Shown here one piece after another: positions 28,430-37,877 of a DNA stretch of 64,000 bases. Origin of the DNA: AP-15 sp963787425 (GTDB lineage: Bacteria > Pseudomonadota > Alphaproteobacteria > ATCC43930 > CGMCC-115725). The position numbers and the translations under genes were made by a program. Positions within the stretch are counted from its first letter, which is position 1. Each line of letters begins with the position of its first letter. The stretch is from positions 49,063 to 113,062 of the forward strand of contig CAWBCV010000002.1 in assembly GCA_963787425.1 (NCBI GenBank), read 5' to 3'. Below the pieces are notes generated by a model, which did not search any database, had not been told where the DNA came from, and was given only the letters and a program-made list of their open reading frames with translations.

Positions 28430-29377
28430 GTGGGATCCTATCTGGTGCGGCGTTTCGGCCTGATGCTCCTGACTTTGTTCGGGATATCGGTGATCATCTT
28501 TCTGATGCTGCGCCTCGCGCCGGGCAACATCGCCGATATCCTGTTCGATGCGGCAGGCTTTGTCGATCCGGCCGATAAGGCCAAGATCATGGAGGATCTC
28601 GGCCTCGATAAGCCGATACCGGTGCAGTATGCGCAGTGGATCGGCGGCCTATTGCAGGGCGACCTCGGCTATTCCTACGTGTCGGACCGGCCGGCGCTCG
28701 CCGAGATCCTGCCGCGCATTCCGATCACCGCAAAGGTCGGGGGCCTGGCATTGTCGTTTGCGGTGCTGATCGGCGTTCCGCTCGGCGTCATCAGCGCCGT
28801 CAAGCAGAATACTCGCCTCGATTACTTCCTGCGCGTCATCAGCCTCTCCGGTCTGTCGATGCCGGCATTCTGGCTCGGCTTGCTGGTCCTGATGTTTTTC
28901 GTCAGCTATTTCGGTACGATCCCAATCTACACCGACGCGCCGCAATCCTTTTGGGCCGCGCTCGGGATGTACAGCATTCCGGCGGCAGTCGTCGGCTTCC
29001 GCAGCTCGGCGCTTATGACGCGGCTGACACGCTCGTCGATGCTGGAGGTGCTGCGGCAGGACTATATCCGCACCGCCCGCTCCAAAGGCGCATCCGAGAA
29101 CGTCGTCAACTACCATCATGCGCTCAAGAACGCGGTTTTGCCCGTCGTCACCGTGATCGGCATCGAGGCCGCTTTTCTGATGGGCGGCCTGATCGTCACC
29201 GAGACCGTCTTCAACATTCCCGGAGTGGCGCGGTTTCTCGTCGAAGCCATCCGGTGGCGCGACTATCCCATAGTTCAGAACCTGGTCATGTACATCGCTA
29301 TCATCGTCGTGTTCGTCAACTTTACTGTGGACATGCTGTACGCGGCGTTGGACCCGCGGATTAAATACTCGGGCTAG
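28430..29377 (+). CDS. ABC transporter permease, DppB/OppB type
   Basis: Inner-membrane permease of a peptide/nickel/opine importer, 315 residues with six predicted helices. Start is GTG 28430 after AGGGAGGAG. N-terminus MGSYLVRRFGLMLLTLFGIS is typical; the EAA loop with the conserved Gly (DYIRTARSKGASENVV) that contacts the ATPase lies around residues 215-230. It leads a permease-ATPase block (28430-32440) with gaps of 32, 48 and 1 base, read in the same direction as the receptors. Identity to family is firm; substrate unknown. Confidence 0.95.
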   Translation: MGSYLVRRFGLMLLTLFGISVIIFLMLRLAPGNIADILFDAAGFVDPADKAKIMEDLGLDKPIPVQYAQWIGGLLQGDLGYSYVSDRPALAEILPRIPITAKVGGLALSFAVLIGVPLGVISAVKQNTRLDYFLRVISLSGLSMPAFWLGLLVLMFFVSYFGTIPIYTDAPQSFWAALGMYSIPAAVVGFRSSALMTRLTRSSMLEVLRQDYIRTARSKGASENVVNYHHALKNAVLPVVTVIGIEAAFLMGGLIVTETVFNIPGVARFLVEAIRWRDYPIVQNLVMYIAIIVVFVNFTVDMLYAALDPRIKYSG

Positions 29378-29409
29378 AGCGAGCAATTTCCCTCGACGGG
29401 AGGAATGAC

Positions 29410-30303
29410 GTGAGCAGCATCGACTACCGCGCCGAATTGGCCAGAGCCGGGGCCAATGTCGAAGGCCGATGGAGCGCCGTCCGCTTTTTTGCGCGCCGCT
29501 ACCCGTTGGGTGCCGTCGGAGCGGTGATCATGGCCGTGTTTTTGTTTGCGGCGTTTTTTGCGCCGTTGATCACGGTTTACGATCCGCTGTCGACAAATTC
29601 GGCGCTTTCGCTGGCGCGGCCGAGTGCAGCGCACTGGCTGGGCTGCGATTTCATGGGACGCGACGTCTACAGCCGGATCGTCTACGGCGCCCGCATCTCG
29701 TTGGCAGTCGGTTGCGGTTCGATGAGCTTGGGGGTCAGCATCGGCGTGCTCATCGGCTTGCTCTCCGGCTATCTCGGCGGCTGGATCGACCTCGCCGCCC
29801 AGCGCCTCATCGACATCCTGCAGTCGTTGCCATTGCTCGTCATGGCGCTGTTGATGGCCGCCTCGCTGGGCCCGTCGCTGCACAACACGATTATCGCGAT
29901 TTCGATCCCGCTGATCCCCTATTCCGCGCGGGTCGTGCGCGCCAGCACGCTTTCGCTGCGCGAGCAGCCCTTTGTCGAGTCGGCGAAAGCGATCGGGATG
30001 AGCGAGCTCCGCATCGCCTTGCGGCACGTCTTACCCAATACGTTGGCACCGCTCATTGTCCTCGCGACCGCCCAGTTCGGCTCGACGATCCTGACCGAGG
30101 CGACCCTCTCATTCCTCGGCCTCGGCATCCCCGAGCCGCATCCTTCTTGGGGACGGATGCTGTCGGAATCGGCCGCCGAATATGTCCGCACTGCACCCTG
30201 GCTGGTCATCTTCCCCGGTCTCGCGATCAGTTTTGTGGTGTTCGGCACCAATCTGCTCGGCGACGCGTTGCGCGACATTCTCGACCCGCGGCAACGCAGC
30301 TGA
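29410..30303 (+). CDS. ABC transporter permease, DppC/OppC type
   Basis: 297 residues, six helices, GTG start at 29410 behind a GGGAGGAATG region. It has the N-terminal cytoplasmic extension and first helix of DppC/OppC proteins, a DFMGRDVYSRIVYGARISL region, and the EAA loop QPFVESAKAIGMSELRI at about 185-205. It would form the heterodimeric channel with the preceding permease. Ends DPRQRS. Confidence 0.95.
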   Translation: MSSIDYRAELARAGANVEGRWSAVRFFARRYPLGAVGAVIMAVFLFAAFFAPLITVYDPLSTNSALSLARPSAAHWLGCDFMGRDVYSRIVYGARISLAVGCGSMSLGVSIGVLIGLLSGYLGGWIDLAAQRLIDILQSLPLLVMALLMAASLGPSLHNTIIAISIPLIPYSARVVRASTLSLREQPFVESAKAIGMSELRIALRHVLPNTLAPLIVLATAQFGSTILTEATLSFLGLGIPEPHPSWGRMLSESAAEYVRTAPWLVIFPGLAISFVVFGTNLLGDALRDILDPRQRS

Positions 30304-30351
30304 TCTCACCCTTGATCTCAACCAACCGATCACCTAGACGAATGGCCCCGG

Positions 30352-31431
30352 ATGCCCATTGAGCGGCTGACGACCGACCGCAAACCGGCTTCGGCCTACG
30401 GGGCCACGAAGGCTGGTGAAAACACCGGGGCAGTCATCGATATCAAGGGTTTGCAGACCTACCTCTTCACGCGCTCGGGGATCGTGAAGGCGGTCGACGA
30501 CGTATCCTTCTCGCTGCGGCGCGGCGAGACGTTGGCGGTGGTCGGCAAATCCGGCTGCGGCAAATCGATGACCGCACTATCGATCATGCGCCTAGTCCCC
30601 AATCCACCCGGAAAGATAGTCGGCGGCACGATTACCCTCGAGGGAAAGGATTTGATGCAACTCGAAGAATCCGAGATGCGGGACATCCGCGGCAACGAGA
30701 TCTCGATGATCTTTCAGGAGCCGATGACCTCGCTCAATCCGGTGCTGACGATCGGCCATCAGATCGCCGAGGCGCTGCGGCTGCATCAGGATCTCTCGAA
30801 GAGCGCCGCCAACAAGAAGGCGGTGGAGATGCTCCGGCTGGTCAAGATTCCCGAGCCGGCGCAACGGGCCCGCGAATATCCGCACCAGCTGTCCGGCGGC
30901 ATGCGTCAGCGGGCGATGATCGCGATGGCGCTGGCCTGCAACCCGCGGGTGCTGATCGCAGACGAGCCGACAACTGCGTTGGACGTGACGATCCAGGCGC
31001 AGATCCTGGACTTGATCCTGGAATTGCAGAAGGAGCTCGGCACTGCGATCATCCTGATCACGCACAATCTGGGTGTCGTCGCCGAGACGGCGCAACGCGT
31101 CATCGTCATGTATGCCGGCAAGAAGGTCGAAGAGGCCGAAGTCGACGCCCTGTTTGGGCAGCCGCTCCATCCTTATACCCACGGTCTCCTGGCATCGATC
31201 CCACGTCTGGAGATCATGGGCGGAAGAACCGCCAATTCGGTCCAGCGGTTGAAGGAAATTCCCGGCATGGTGCCGGCGCTGAACAATCTGCCCCCCGGTT
31301 GCACGTTTGCGCCGCGCTGCGCCTTCGCGGATGACCAATGCCGGGCGGAGTATCCGCCCTACGAGCAAAAGCGGCCGGGGCACTGGGCGGCTTGTTGGCA
31401 CTCGGAACGCCTTTATGGAGACGGTGCCTAA
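30352..31431 (+). CDS. ABC transporter ATP-binding protein, DppD/OppD type
   Basis: 359 residues. Walker A GKSGCGKS (about 65-72), signature LSGGMRQRA, Walker B LIADEPTTALD and H-loop ITHN are all present, followed by the oligopeptide-transporter C-terminal domain with the cysteine pattern PPGCTFAPRCAFADDQC typical of this family. Start at 30352 is the ORF's first ATG, with a poor ribosome site; an out-of-frame ATG lies 11 bases upstream. An N-terminal extension of about 35 residues precedes the nucleotide-binding domain. Energises the two permeases together with the next gene. Confidence 0.95.
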   Translation: MPIERLTTDRKPASAYGATKAGENTGAVIDIKGLQTYLFTRSGIVKAVDDVSFSLRRGETLAVVGKSGCGKSMTALSIMRLVPNPPGKIVGGTITLEGKDLMQLEESEMRDIRGNEISMIFQEPMTSLNPVLTIGHQIAEALRLHQDLSKSAANKKAVEMLRLVKIPEPAQRAREYPHQLSGGMRQRAMIAMALACNPRVLIADEPTTALDVTIQAQILDLILELQKELGTAIILITHNLGVVAETAQRVIVMYAGKKVEEAEVDALFGQPLHPYTHGLLASIPRLEIMGGRTANSVQRLKEIPGMVPALNNLPPGCTFAPRCAFADDQCRAEYPPYEQKRPGHWAACWHSERLYGDGA

Positions 31432-31432
31432 C

Positions 31433-32440
31433 ATGGCGGTGCAGGAGGTTGTCGCCACGCGTGGATCGGCGATCAGCCGCGCGCCGATCATCGCGGTCGA
31501 AGGGCTGAAAAAGCACTTTCCAGTCAAAAAGGGCCTCTTGCGGCGGACCGCTGGGCACGTCTATGCCGTCGATGGCGTGAGCTTCTCGGTCGGCGAAGGC
31601 GAAACCCTCGGCCTCGTCGGTGAGAGCGGCTGCGGCAAGTCGACGGTAGCGCGCACCGTGTTGCGCCTGGTCGAACCGACCAGCGGCACGATACGGCTCA
31701 ATGGTCACGACATCACGCGATTGGGAAAGGCGGCGCTGCGGCCCCATCGCCGGCAAATGCAAATCATCTTTCAGGACCCGTTTTCGTCCCTGAACCCGCG
31801 GATGTCGGCCGGCGAGATCGTCGGCGAGCCACTGCAGGTCCACGGCATCGCCCATGGCAAGGACAAGGACGAGCGCGTCGCGGCCCTGTTCGACCAGGTC
31901 GGGTTGCGGCGGTTGCAGATGCGCAGCTTCCCGCACGAGTTTTCCGGCGGTCAGCGGCAGCGCATCTGCATCGCCCGGGCGCTCGCCTTGAACCCCAAGC
32001 TGATCATCGGCGACGAGCCGGTCTCGGCGCTCGACGTATCGATCCAGGCTCAGGTCATCAATCTTATGATGGATCTGCAGCGCGAAAAGAACCTCTCTTA
32101 TCTGTTCATCGCGCACGATCTCGCCGTCGTCGAGCACATCAGTCATCGCATCGCGGTCATGTATCTCGGCAAGATCGTCGAATACACGGACAAGCAAACC
32201 CTGTTCACCAACCCGCTGCACCCGTACACCGAGGCCTTGCTGGCGGCGGTGCCGATCCCCAACCCGCAACTGAAGCGCAAAAAGCAGCTGCTGCAGGGCG
32301 ATGTCCCGAGCCCGATCAATCCTCCTCCGGGCTGCACCTTTCACACCCGCTGCCCTTACGCCGAGGCGCGATGCCGGATCGACGTTCCCGCGCTGCGCGA
32401 AGTCGACCCCGGCCACATGGTTGCCTGTCACCTACGCTAA
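31433..32440 (+). CDS. ABC transporter ATP-binding protein, DppF/OppF type
   Basis: 335 residues from ATG 31433, one base after the dppD-type stop; an alternative in-frame ATG at 31415 would overlap the previous gene. Walker A GESGCGKST, signature FSGGQRQRI, Walker B LIIGDEPVSALD, and a C-terminal PPGCTFHTRCPYAEARC. The pairing of one D-type and one F-type ATPase with B and C permeases makes a complete importer for the receptors encoded upstream. Confidence 0.95.
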   Translation: MAVQEVVATRGSAISRAPIIAVEGLKKHFPVKKGLLRRTAGHVYAVDGVSFSVGEGETLGLVGESGCGKSTVARTVLRLVEPTSGTIRLNGHDITRLGKAALRPHRRQMQIIFQDPFSSLNPRMSAGEIVGEPLQVHGIAHGKDKDERVAALFDQVGLRRLQMRSFPHEFSGGQRQRICIARALALNPKLIIGDEPVSALDVSIQAQVINLMMDLQREKNLSYLFIAHDLAVVEHISHRIAVMYLGKIVEYTDKQTLFTNPLHPYTEALLAAVPIPNPQLKRKKQLLQGDVPSPINPPPGCTFHTRCPYAEARCRIDVPALREVDPGHMVACHLR

Positions 32441-32470
32441 AGATTAAATCCCGCGCTCGTCTGGCACCGG

Positions 32471-32490
32471 CTGTTAACAATAGTTAACAG
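32471..32490. promoter_or_regulatory. Perfect inverted repeat CTGTTAAC-AATA-GTTAACAG
   Basis: An 8+4+8 perfect palindrome lies 31 bases after the last transporter gene and about 190 bases before the Sel1-like gene, in an AT-richer gap (32441-32677). It could be an operator for the downstream group. It has TTAA repeats but with 6-base spacing, so it is not a canonical CtrA box (which needs 7). Confidence 0.4.
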
Positions 32491-32677
32491 ATCTCAGCCC
32501 GCACCACCCGAACGGGTGTCCGACGTGTCGAAATAATGCGGAATTTTCGTTTCTTTTGTATATTGTGGTAAGGTACCGGAGATAAGATCCCGCCGCCTAC
32601 GTCTTGTTTGAGGGTTCGGCTCAGCCTGACAACCGAGTGGCGAAACCCGGGTGTGTAGTGAGAGGTCGTCACGCAGA

Positions 32678-33499
32678 ATGTTGAGTATTCTTGGCCAGTC
32701 GCGCGAGCCAGCGCCGCGGCCGATCGCGTTCGCGAACGCCGCCCGCAAACCCTCGCGTCGCACCTCGGCGGGAGCGCCGCTTTTGATCGGCAGCTTGCTC
32801 TATCTGGGCTCCGTCGGGCTGATCGCCGCCGGAATTGTTACGGTCTTCTTCGGCACCGGCTTTTCGCTACTGGTGCCAACCGGCGGCAGGACGATTTCCG
32901 GCTCGGCCCCCGGGGCTGGCCCGGAGGTGGTGTCTCTGCCGCCTTCCCTCGGCAACGATGACCAGCAAACATCCTTTGGGGAGGCGTCAGCTCGTGAAAA
33001 CGAGAATCCGGCGCAGAGTTCGGCTGCTTTGCCGGCGTCTGCCGAGATGCCCGCGATGGACCACAAGGACGACGCGCCCCACTTGGACGGGATCTTGATC
33101 TCGAGGGCGCCGATCAACACGTCTGCGGTGCCTGCTAACGCGCCCGTCCCGGCACCGAATTCGCCTGCCGAAACCGCCGTCGCTCCGCCGACACCCGGGC
33201 TCTCCAAGACTGAAATGACCGAGCTGTTGGACCATGGCGACGCCCTTCTGCGCAACGGTGATGTCGTTTCGGCACGCCTGTTTTATGAGCGCGCGGCCGG
33301 TGCCGGTGACGGGCGGGCAGCACTGCGCCTTGGAGCGACCTTCGATCCGGAATTTCTCGGCCGCCTCGGCCTTGGCAAGCTGCAAGCTAATCCGGCCGAA
33401 GCCCGGTCATGGTACAGCCGTGCTCGCGACATCGGCATAGTCGACGCCAAACGTCGGCTGAACAGCGCCGAGACAAGCAGGGGAAATAGCTTCCAATGA
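32678..33499 (+). CDS. Membrane-anchored protein with Sel1-like repeats, 273 aa
   Basis: Start ATG 32678 chosen over the upstream frame. Residues about 36-62 form one transmembrane helix, followed by a long low-complexity Pro/Ala/Ser region (80-180) and a C-terminal helical part with DALLRNGDVVSARLFYERAAGAGDGRAALRLG, a Sel1/TPR-type repeat, and a second weaker one ending ARSWYSRARDIG. It would be single-pass with the repeats in the periplasm. Its stop overlaps the start of the TAXI gene in ATGA, so they are coupled. Such TM-linker-Sel1 proteins are usually scaffolds; function not known. Confidence 0.7.
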   Translation: MLSILGQSREPAPRPIAFANAARKPSRRTSAGAPLLIGSLLYLGSVGLIAAGIVTVFFGTGFSLLVPTGGRTISGSAPGAGPEVVSLPPSLGNDDQQTSFGEASARENENPAQSSAALPASAEMPAMDHKDDAPHLDGILISRAPINTSAVPANAPVPAPNSPAETAVAPPTPGLSKTEMTELLDHGDALLRNGDVVSARLFYERAAGAGDGRAALRLGATFDPEFLGRLGLGKLQANPAEARSWYSRARDIGIVDAKRRLNSAETSRGNSFQ

Positions 33500-34620
33500 A
33501 CCGTCGGACCATTACAGCAGCTATCGTTTGCATCCTGGTTTTGCCGATCGGTCGGCCGGCGCTCCCGAAGACCGGAGGGCCGCCTCCCGAAGCCGGTGTG
33601 GTGAACCGAGGTGTCGTCGAGCTCGAGACGGCCCGCGCTGCTGGAATCTCGGTGCGGATCGCCGAAGATCTCGCAAACGTGATCGACGATGGGGCGACGC
33701 GGCGGGTCTTGCCGGTCATCGGCAAGGGCGCTCTGGAGAACATCACCGATCTCAAGCTGCTCCGCGGCATCGACATGGCGATCCTCCAGACCGACGTGCT
33801 CGATTATGCACGGCAGCAAAACCTGTTTCCCGGCATCGAATCTTGGGCGACCTATATCACCAAGCTTTATAATGAGGAGTTCCATCTCCTCGCGCGGCAA
33901 GACGTCAAATCGGTCGCGGACCTGGCAAATCAGCAAGTCAATGTCGATCTGCGCGGTGCGGGAACAGCGGTTACGGCGACGCGGCTGTTCGAACTTTTGA
34001 ACATCCGGGCCGCGGTGACAAACGATGACCAGGAGGTCGCGCTCGACAAGCTGCGTCGGGGCGAAATCGCCGCCATGGCCTTCGTCGCCGGTAAACCAGC
34101 GCCGATCTTCCTCAACCTGAACGCCTCTGACGGCCTTCACTTCCTCGCCATTCCCCTAAACCCTGCGGTGACCGCGAGCTATCTCCCAACCCGGCTCACT
34201 GCCGCGGATTATCCGGGTGTGGTACCGCAAGACCAAGCCGTCGACACCGTCGCGGTGGGTGCCGTGCTGGTCGCCGCCAACCTCCAGCAGGGGACCGAGC
34301 GTTACCGCAATCTGGTCAATTTTGTCGAAGCATTCTTCACGGGCTTTCAATCGCTGCTCGATCCGGGTCACCACCCGAAGTGGCATGAAGTGAGCATCAC
34401 CGCGGAACTCCCCGGCTGGCGACGCTTCCCGCCTGCCGAGCAATGGCTGCAAAGGAACGCGCAAGTGGCGGCCGCGCCGAACCTACAGGACCTCCGGTCG
34501 ATATTCTCGCGCTTCATCGACGAGCGGCAGCAAGCCTCCGGGGGCCCGCCGCTGACCCCGGAGCAAAAAAACGAGCTGTTCGGGCAATTCGAGCTCTGGC
34601 AGAAGGGGCAGGTGCATTAG
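33496..34620 (+). CDS. TAXI-family (NMT1-like) solute-binding protein A
   Basis: 374 residues with a signal peptide (MNRRTITAAIVCILVLPIG). The sequence around GALENITDLKLLRGIDMAILQTDVLDY and the VNVDLRGAGTAVTATRLFELL segment are typical of TAXI-type TRAP receptors. No TRAP permease (DctM or fused 4TM-12TM) is adjacent, so transport is doubtful. The C-terminus has an unusual helix LTPEQKNELFGQFELWQKG also found, duplicated, in the second TAXI protein at 37878. Coupled by ATGA overlap to the Sel1-like membrane protein, suggesting the pair works as one periplasmic complex (inference). Confidence 0.8.
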   Translation: MNRRTITAAIVCILVLPIGRPALPKTGGPPPEAGVVNRGVVELETARAAGISVRIAEDLANVIDDGATRRVLPVIGKGALENITDLKLLRGIDMAILQTDVLDYARQQNLFPGIESWATYITKLYNEEFHLLARQDVKSVADLANQQVNVDLRGAGTAVTATRLFELLNIRAAVTNDDQEVALDKLRRGEIAAMAFVAGKPAPIFLNLNASDGLHFLAIPLNPAVTASYLPTRLTAADYPGVVPQDQAVDTVAVGAVLVAANLQQGTERYRNLVNFVEAFFTGFQSLLDPGHHPKWHEVSITAELPGWRRFPPAEQWLQRNAQVAAAPNLQDLRSIFSRFIDERQQASGGPPLTPEQKNELFGQFELWQKGQVH

Positions 34621-34644
34621 GCCCCGCGCCGCGGCCCAACCCCG

Positions 34645-36270
34645 ATGTCGGTTTTGCAAATAAATCAGTGCGCCGCGTCACTTTGGCACCGGATCGCAAT
34701 AGCATTAGCTGTTGCTGTTGCCACGATCTCCGGCTCGCCTCATGGCGCGGCTGCCGCCGAGCCTGACGTGAAACGCGGCGGCACTCTCGAATTCGCGGTC
34801 CTGGTCGAGCCCGGCAATTACGATTGCCACAGCAACATATCCTTCGCCTTCCTGCACCCGGTCGCGCCGCATTATTCGACGCTCCTCAAATTCGACGCGC
34901 CTAACTATCCGCAGATCGTCGGGGACCTGGCGGAATCGTGGAATGTGTCGCCCGACCGGCTTACTTACACCTTTAAGCTGCGGCCCAACGTTCTCTTCCA
35001 CGACGGCTCGAAAATGACTGCGGACGACGTGAAGGCGAGCTACGAGCGCATCGTCCACCCGCCCGCGGGGGTCGTCTCGTCCCGCAAGGTCGATTACGCG
35101 GCGATCGCGAGTATCGACACGCCCGACCCGCGCACCGTGGTGTTTCACCTGCAATGGCCAGAGGCGGCGATGCTGGCCAATTTCGCCTCGCCGTGGAACT
35201 GCATCTACAACGCCGCCAAACTCGCCGAAGATCCCCAGTTTCCCAAGACCCACATTCTCGGCACCGGGCCGTTCGTCTTTGCCGAACACGTCAAGGGCCA
35301 ATTCTGGAGAGGCGTGCGCTGGGACAAATATTTCCAACCCGGCAAACCCTACCTCGATGGCTATCGCGCCGACTTCATGACCGGAGCGGCGGTGATGGCT
35401 GGGTACAAGAGCGGGCACATCACGGCCGAGTTCCGCGGCGTCACGCCGGTTCAGCGCGACGAGCTCGCCGAGGCGCTGGGCGACCGCATCGAGGTCAGCG
35501 AAAGCCCGTGGCTGTCAAATCTGCTGGTTTCCTTCAACAGTAAGCGCCCCCCGTTCAACGACACGCGCGTGCGCCGCGCGCTGTCGCTCGCCATCGACCG
35601 GTGGGGCGCGGCGGCAAAATTGCAGAATACGACCTTCCTCAAATACGTCGGCGGGGTCATGCGCCCCGGCTCCAGCATGGCAACGCCGGAGGCGGAGCTG
35701 GTTACAATCCCCGGTTTCTCGCGAGACATCGCCGCCTCGCGCGAAGAGGCGAAGCGGCTTCTCGCGGAAGCCGGAGTTCATGACCTCAAGCTGACCGTGA
35801 TGGTCCGCGATATTCCGATGCCGCATTACGCTGGCGCCGACTTGCTGGCCGAGAGCTGGCGCGAGATCGGGGTCACGACAACCCAGGACCGGCGCAACAT
35901 CTGGGACTGGCAAAAGGTCATCGATAGCGGCGATTTCGACGTGGCCCTCGATTTTTCGGGCGACTTCTACGACGACCCGACGATACAACTGACCAAGTTC
36001 GTGTCGCACGATCTCTCGCCGGTCAATTACTCCTACTCCACCGACCGTTTTCTCGACGCGCTCTATATCGGCCAGGCCGTCACCAGCGATCCGCGGCAGC
36101 GGGCGAAAATCGTCCGCGATTTCGAGCGCCATGCTTTAACCGAGGCCAATACAGTTCCGCTGCTCTGGTGGAACCGGATCGTCGCAACCTCGACGGCACT
36201 GAAGGGCTGGAGCATCACGCCGAGCCATTTCATCGGCCAGGATCTAACCGATGTCTGGCTCGAGCACTGA
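34645..36270 (+). CDS. Divergent family-5 ABC substrate-binding protein
   Basis: 541 residues, SBP_bac_5 family but clearly outside the tandem group: it lacks the DSPASMS, VYPCHV and EDVWLDK-type cysteine signatures (the end reads LTDVWLEH) and has only two cysteines in the mature part (NYDCHSN, PWNCIYN). Signal peptide ends about AAAAE. Conserved family features: NVLFHDGSKMTADDVK, ILGTGPF, PPFNDTRVRRALSLAIDR. Start ATG 34645 has no clear ribosome site. It is followed by a zinc alcohol dehydrogenase. It has no permease of its own in the window. Confidence 0.9.
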   Translation: MSVLQINQCAASLWHRIAIALAVAVATISGSPHGAAAAEPDVKRGGTLEFAVLVEPGNYDCHSNISFAFLHPVAPHYSTLLKFDAPNYPQIVGDLAESWNVSPDRLTYTFKLRPNVLFHDGSKMTADDVKASYERIVHPPAGVVSSRKVDYAAIASIDTPDPRTVVFHLQWPEAAMLANFASPWNCIYNAAKLAEDPQFPKTHILGTGPFVFAEHVKGQFWRGVRWDKYFQPGKPYLDGYRADFMTGAAVMAGYKSGHITAEFRGVTPVQRDELAEALGDRIEVSESPWLSNLLVSFNSKRPPFNDTRVRRALSLAIDRWGAAAKLQNTTFLKYVGGVMRPGSSMATPEAELVTIPGFSRDIAASREEAKRLLAEAGVHDLKLTVMVRDIPMPHYAGADLLAESWREIGVTTTQDRRNIWDWQKVIDSGDFDVALDFSGDFYDDPTIQLTKFVSHDLSPVNYSYSTDRFLDALYIGQAVTSDPRQRAKIVRDFERHALTEANTVPLLWWNRIVATSTALKGWSITPSHFIGQDLTDVWLEH

Positions 36271-36304
36271 CATACCCCAAGTACCCGTCCAGCGGAGCTG
36301 TTTT

Positions 36305-37414
36305 ATGAACCATTACCGTACCAACGAGTACCCTATCCCGAAGACGATGAAGGCCTGGGTGCTCGGCAATCCGGAGGAGCTGGCGCTGGTCGAAAAGCCG
36401 GTGCCCGAGCCCGGCCCGGCCGAGGTGCTGGTGCGGGTCGATGCGATCGCGGTCTGCGCCACCGACATCGAGATCCTCAAGCACGGCGTGCCGGCGATGG
36501 TCGATGGCGAGCTGCCGTTCAACCGCGGGTTCACCCCGGGCCATGAATATATGGGCACGGTCGTGCGGCTCGGCCCGACCGTCGACGAGTTCCAGATCGG
36601 CGACCGCATCGCGGTCGAGGTGCATGCCGGATGCGGCCGCTGCCCTCGCTGCCGCGAGGGCATGTACACCTCTTGCCTCAATTACGGCTGGCGCGCGAAA
36701 GGCCACCGCGCCAACGGCTTCAGCACCGACGGCGGCTTCGCCGAATACGCCGTCAACAACGTCAACACGATGGTTCACGTCCCGGACGATATGAGCGACG
36801 AAGAGGCGACATTGATCGTCACCTCCGGCACCGCGATGTACGGGCTCGACGTGATGGGCGGGATCATCGCCGGCGAAGGGGTGGTGGTCACCGGCCCGGG
36901 GCCAATCGGCTTGATGGGTGTCGGGGTCGCCAAGGCGCTGGGCGCCCAGCCAGTGATCCTGACCGGCACCCGCGACCGGCGTCTCGAGATGGGCAAGAAG
37001 CTCGGCGCGGACGAGGTGGTCAACGTCAGGAACGAGGACCCGGTCGAGGCCGTGCAGCGAATCACCCACGGCAAGGGCGTGCAATACGTGCTCGAATGCT
37101 CGGGCGCTCCCAATGCGCTGAACGAGGCGGCGAGGATGGTCAATCGCGGCGGCCGCATCTGCCTCGCCGCCTTCCCGGCCGAGCCGGTGCCGGTCGATCT
37201 CGCCCATCTCGTGCGCAACAATATCTATGTGTTCGGCATCCGCGGCGAGGGCAAGAGCGCTACCCACCGCGCCGCGGCGCTGATGGCGCAGAAGCGCTTC
37301 GACGCGAAGATGATTCACACCCACACCTTCCCGCTCGCCGAAGTGCCAACCGCCATCCGCTATGCCCGAGACCGGGTCGACGACGCGATCAAGGTCGTTG
37401 TCCGGATGCGCTGA
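36305..37414 (+). CDS. Zinc-dependent alcohol dehydrogenase (MDR family)
   Basis: 369 residues from ATG 36305 (GGAG ribosome site). Medium-chain dehydrogenase/reductase: catalytic zinc ligands from VCATD and GHEYMG, a structural zinc loop CGRCPRCREGMYTSC and a Rossmann nucleotide-binding motif TGPGPIGLMGVG. Threonine-dehydrogenase/sorbitol-dehydrogenase-like. Oxidises a secondary alcohol or polyol with NAD(P). Start lies 34 bases after the preceding binding protein, so it probably processes the imported ligand. A 480-residue frame on the opposite strand is a shadow. Confidence 0.92.
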   Translation: MNHYRTNEYPIPKTMKAWVLGNPEELALVEKPVPEPGPAEVLVRVDAIAVCATDIEILKHGVPAMVDGELPFNRGFTPGHEYMGTVVRLGPTVDEFQIGDRIAVEVHAGCGRCPRCREGMYTSCLNYGWRAKGHRANGFSTDGGFAEYAVNNVNTMVHVPDDMSDEEATLIVTSGTAMYGLDVMGGIIAGEGVVVTGPGPIGLMGVGVAKALGAQPVILTGTRDRRLEMGKKLGADEVVNVRNEDPVEAVQRITHGKGVQYVLECSGAPNALNEAARMVNRGGRICLAAFPAEPVPVDLAHLVRNNIYVFGIRGEGKSATHRAAALMAQKRFDAKMIHTHTFPLAEVPTAIRYARDRVDDAIKVVVRMR

Positions 37415-37877
37415 ACTGCCGCTAGCCCCGGTCATTCTCGGCCGGGGCGCGGCGGGGTCGCAAGGACCAAGCCTGCTGAACGGACTGTTGGCCAGGATCC
37501 TCGGCCCGCCACGTGCGGCCGCCGGCATATTGCATGCTCTGTCACAATGTTTTCTGCCGCTCCCGCCGGTATGGGTTACGTGCGAGCTGAGGCGGGGGCG
37601 GCCGACCTCGTGAGGTGCTCCGCACCTGGGCCAATCCGGATCAAATAGCGCGTTGTATTTAAATTGAGGAACGGCCGCCAACTTGCGGCCTCAAGAGCGT
37701 GGTGAAACCAATGTTCTCGGCAGCAGGTAGGAAGAGTCGTCCTCCTATATTAACGATGATTTTCGTTTGATTGCTTGGAGTTACAGTAATCTGAAGAATG
37801 GACGGAAACTTTTTTGTGATTTCCTTGTTTTGAAGCTTGAGACGAATAATCATAGGAGCTCGGGAGTGGGTAGATAT
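37415..37877. other. 463-base intergenic gap, AT-rich towards the right
   Basis: No gene seen. Two hairpins occur: CCCCGG/CCGGGG at about 37425-37446 shortly after the dehydrogenase stop (no T-run), and GGCCGC/GCGGCC at 37673-37690. From 37640 the composition becomes clearly AT-richer than the surroundings, consistent with a promoter for the TAXI gene at 37878 or with acquired DNA. Confidence 0.5.

Noticed and set aside
32471..32490. CtrA box
   Set aside because: TTAA elements are separated by 6 bases, whereas CtrA sites need TTAA-N7-TTAA. The upstream TTAAC trio of the kinase has spacings of 11 and more, and the 55516-55541 run has 9; none fits.
36230..37681. 483-codon open frame on the minus strand opposite the zinc alcohol dehydrogenase
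   Set aside because: High-GC antisense shadow: the plus-strand frame has clear MDR motifs, and the minus product is His/Arg/Ala-rich with no family features. The same applies to the long minus frames opposite groEL (443-1348), cobT (4676-5740), the ATPase genes (31214-32431) and the receptor copies (18578-19951, 19917-21068, 25218-26279).
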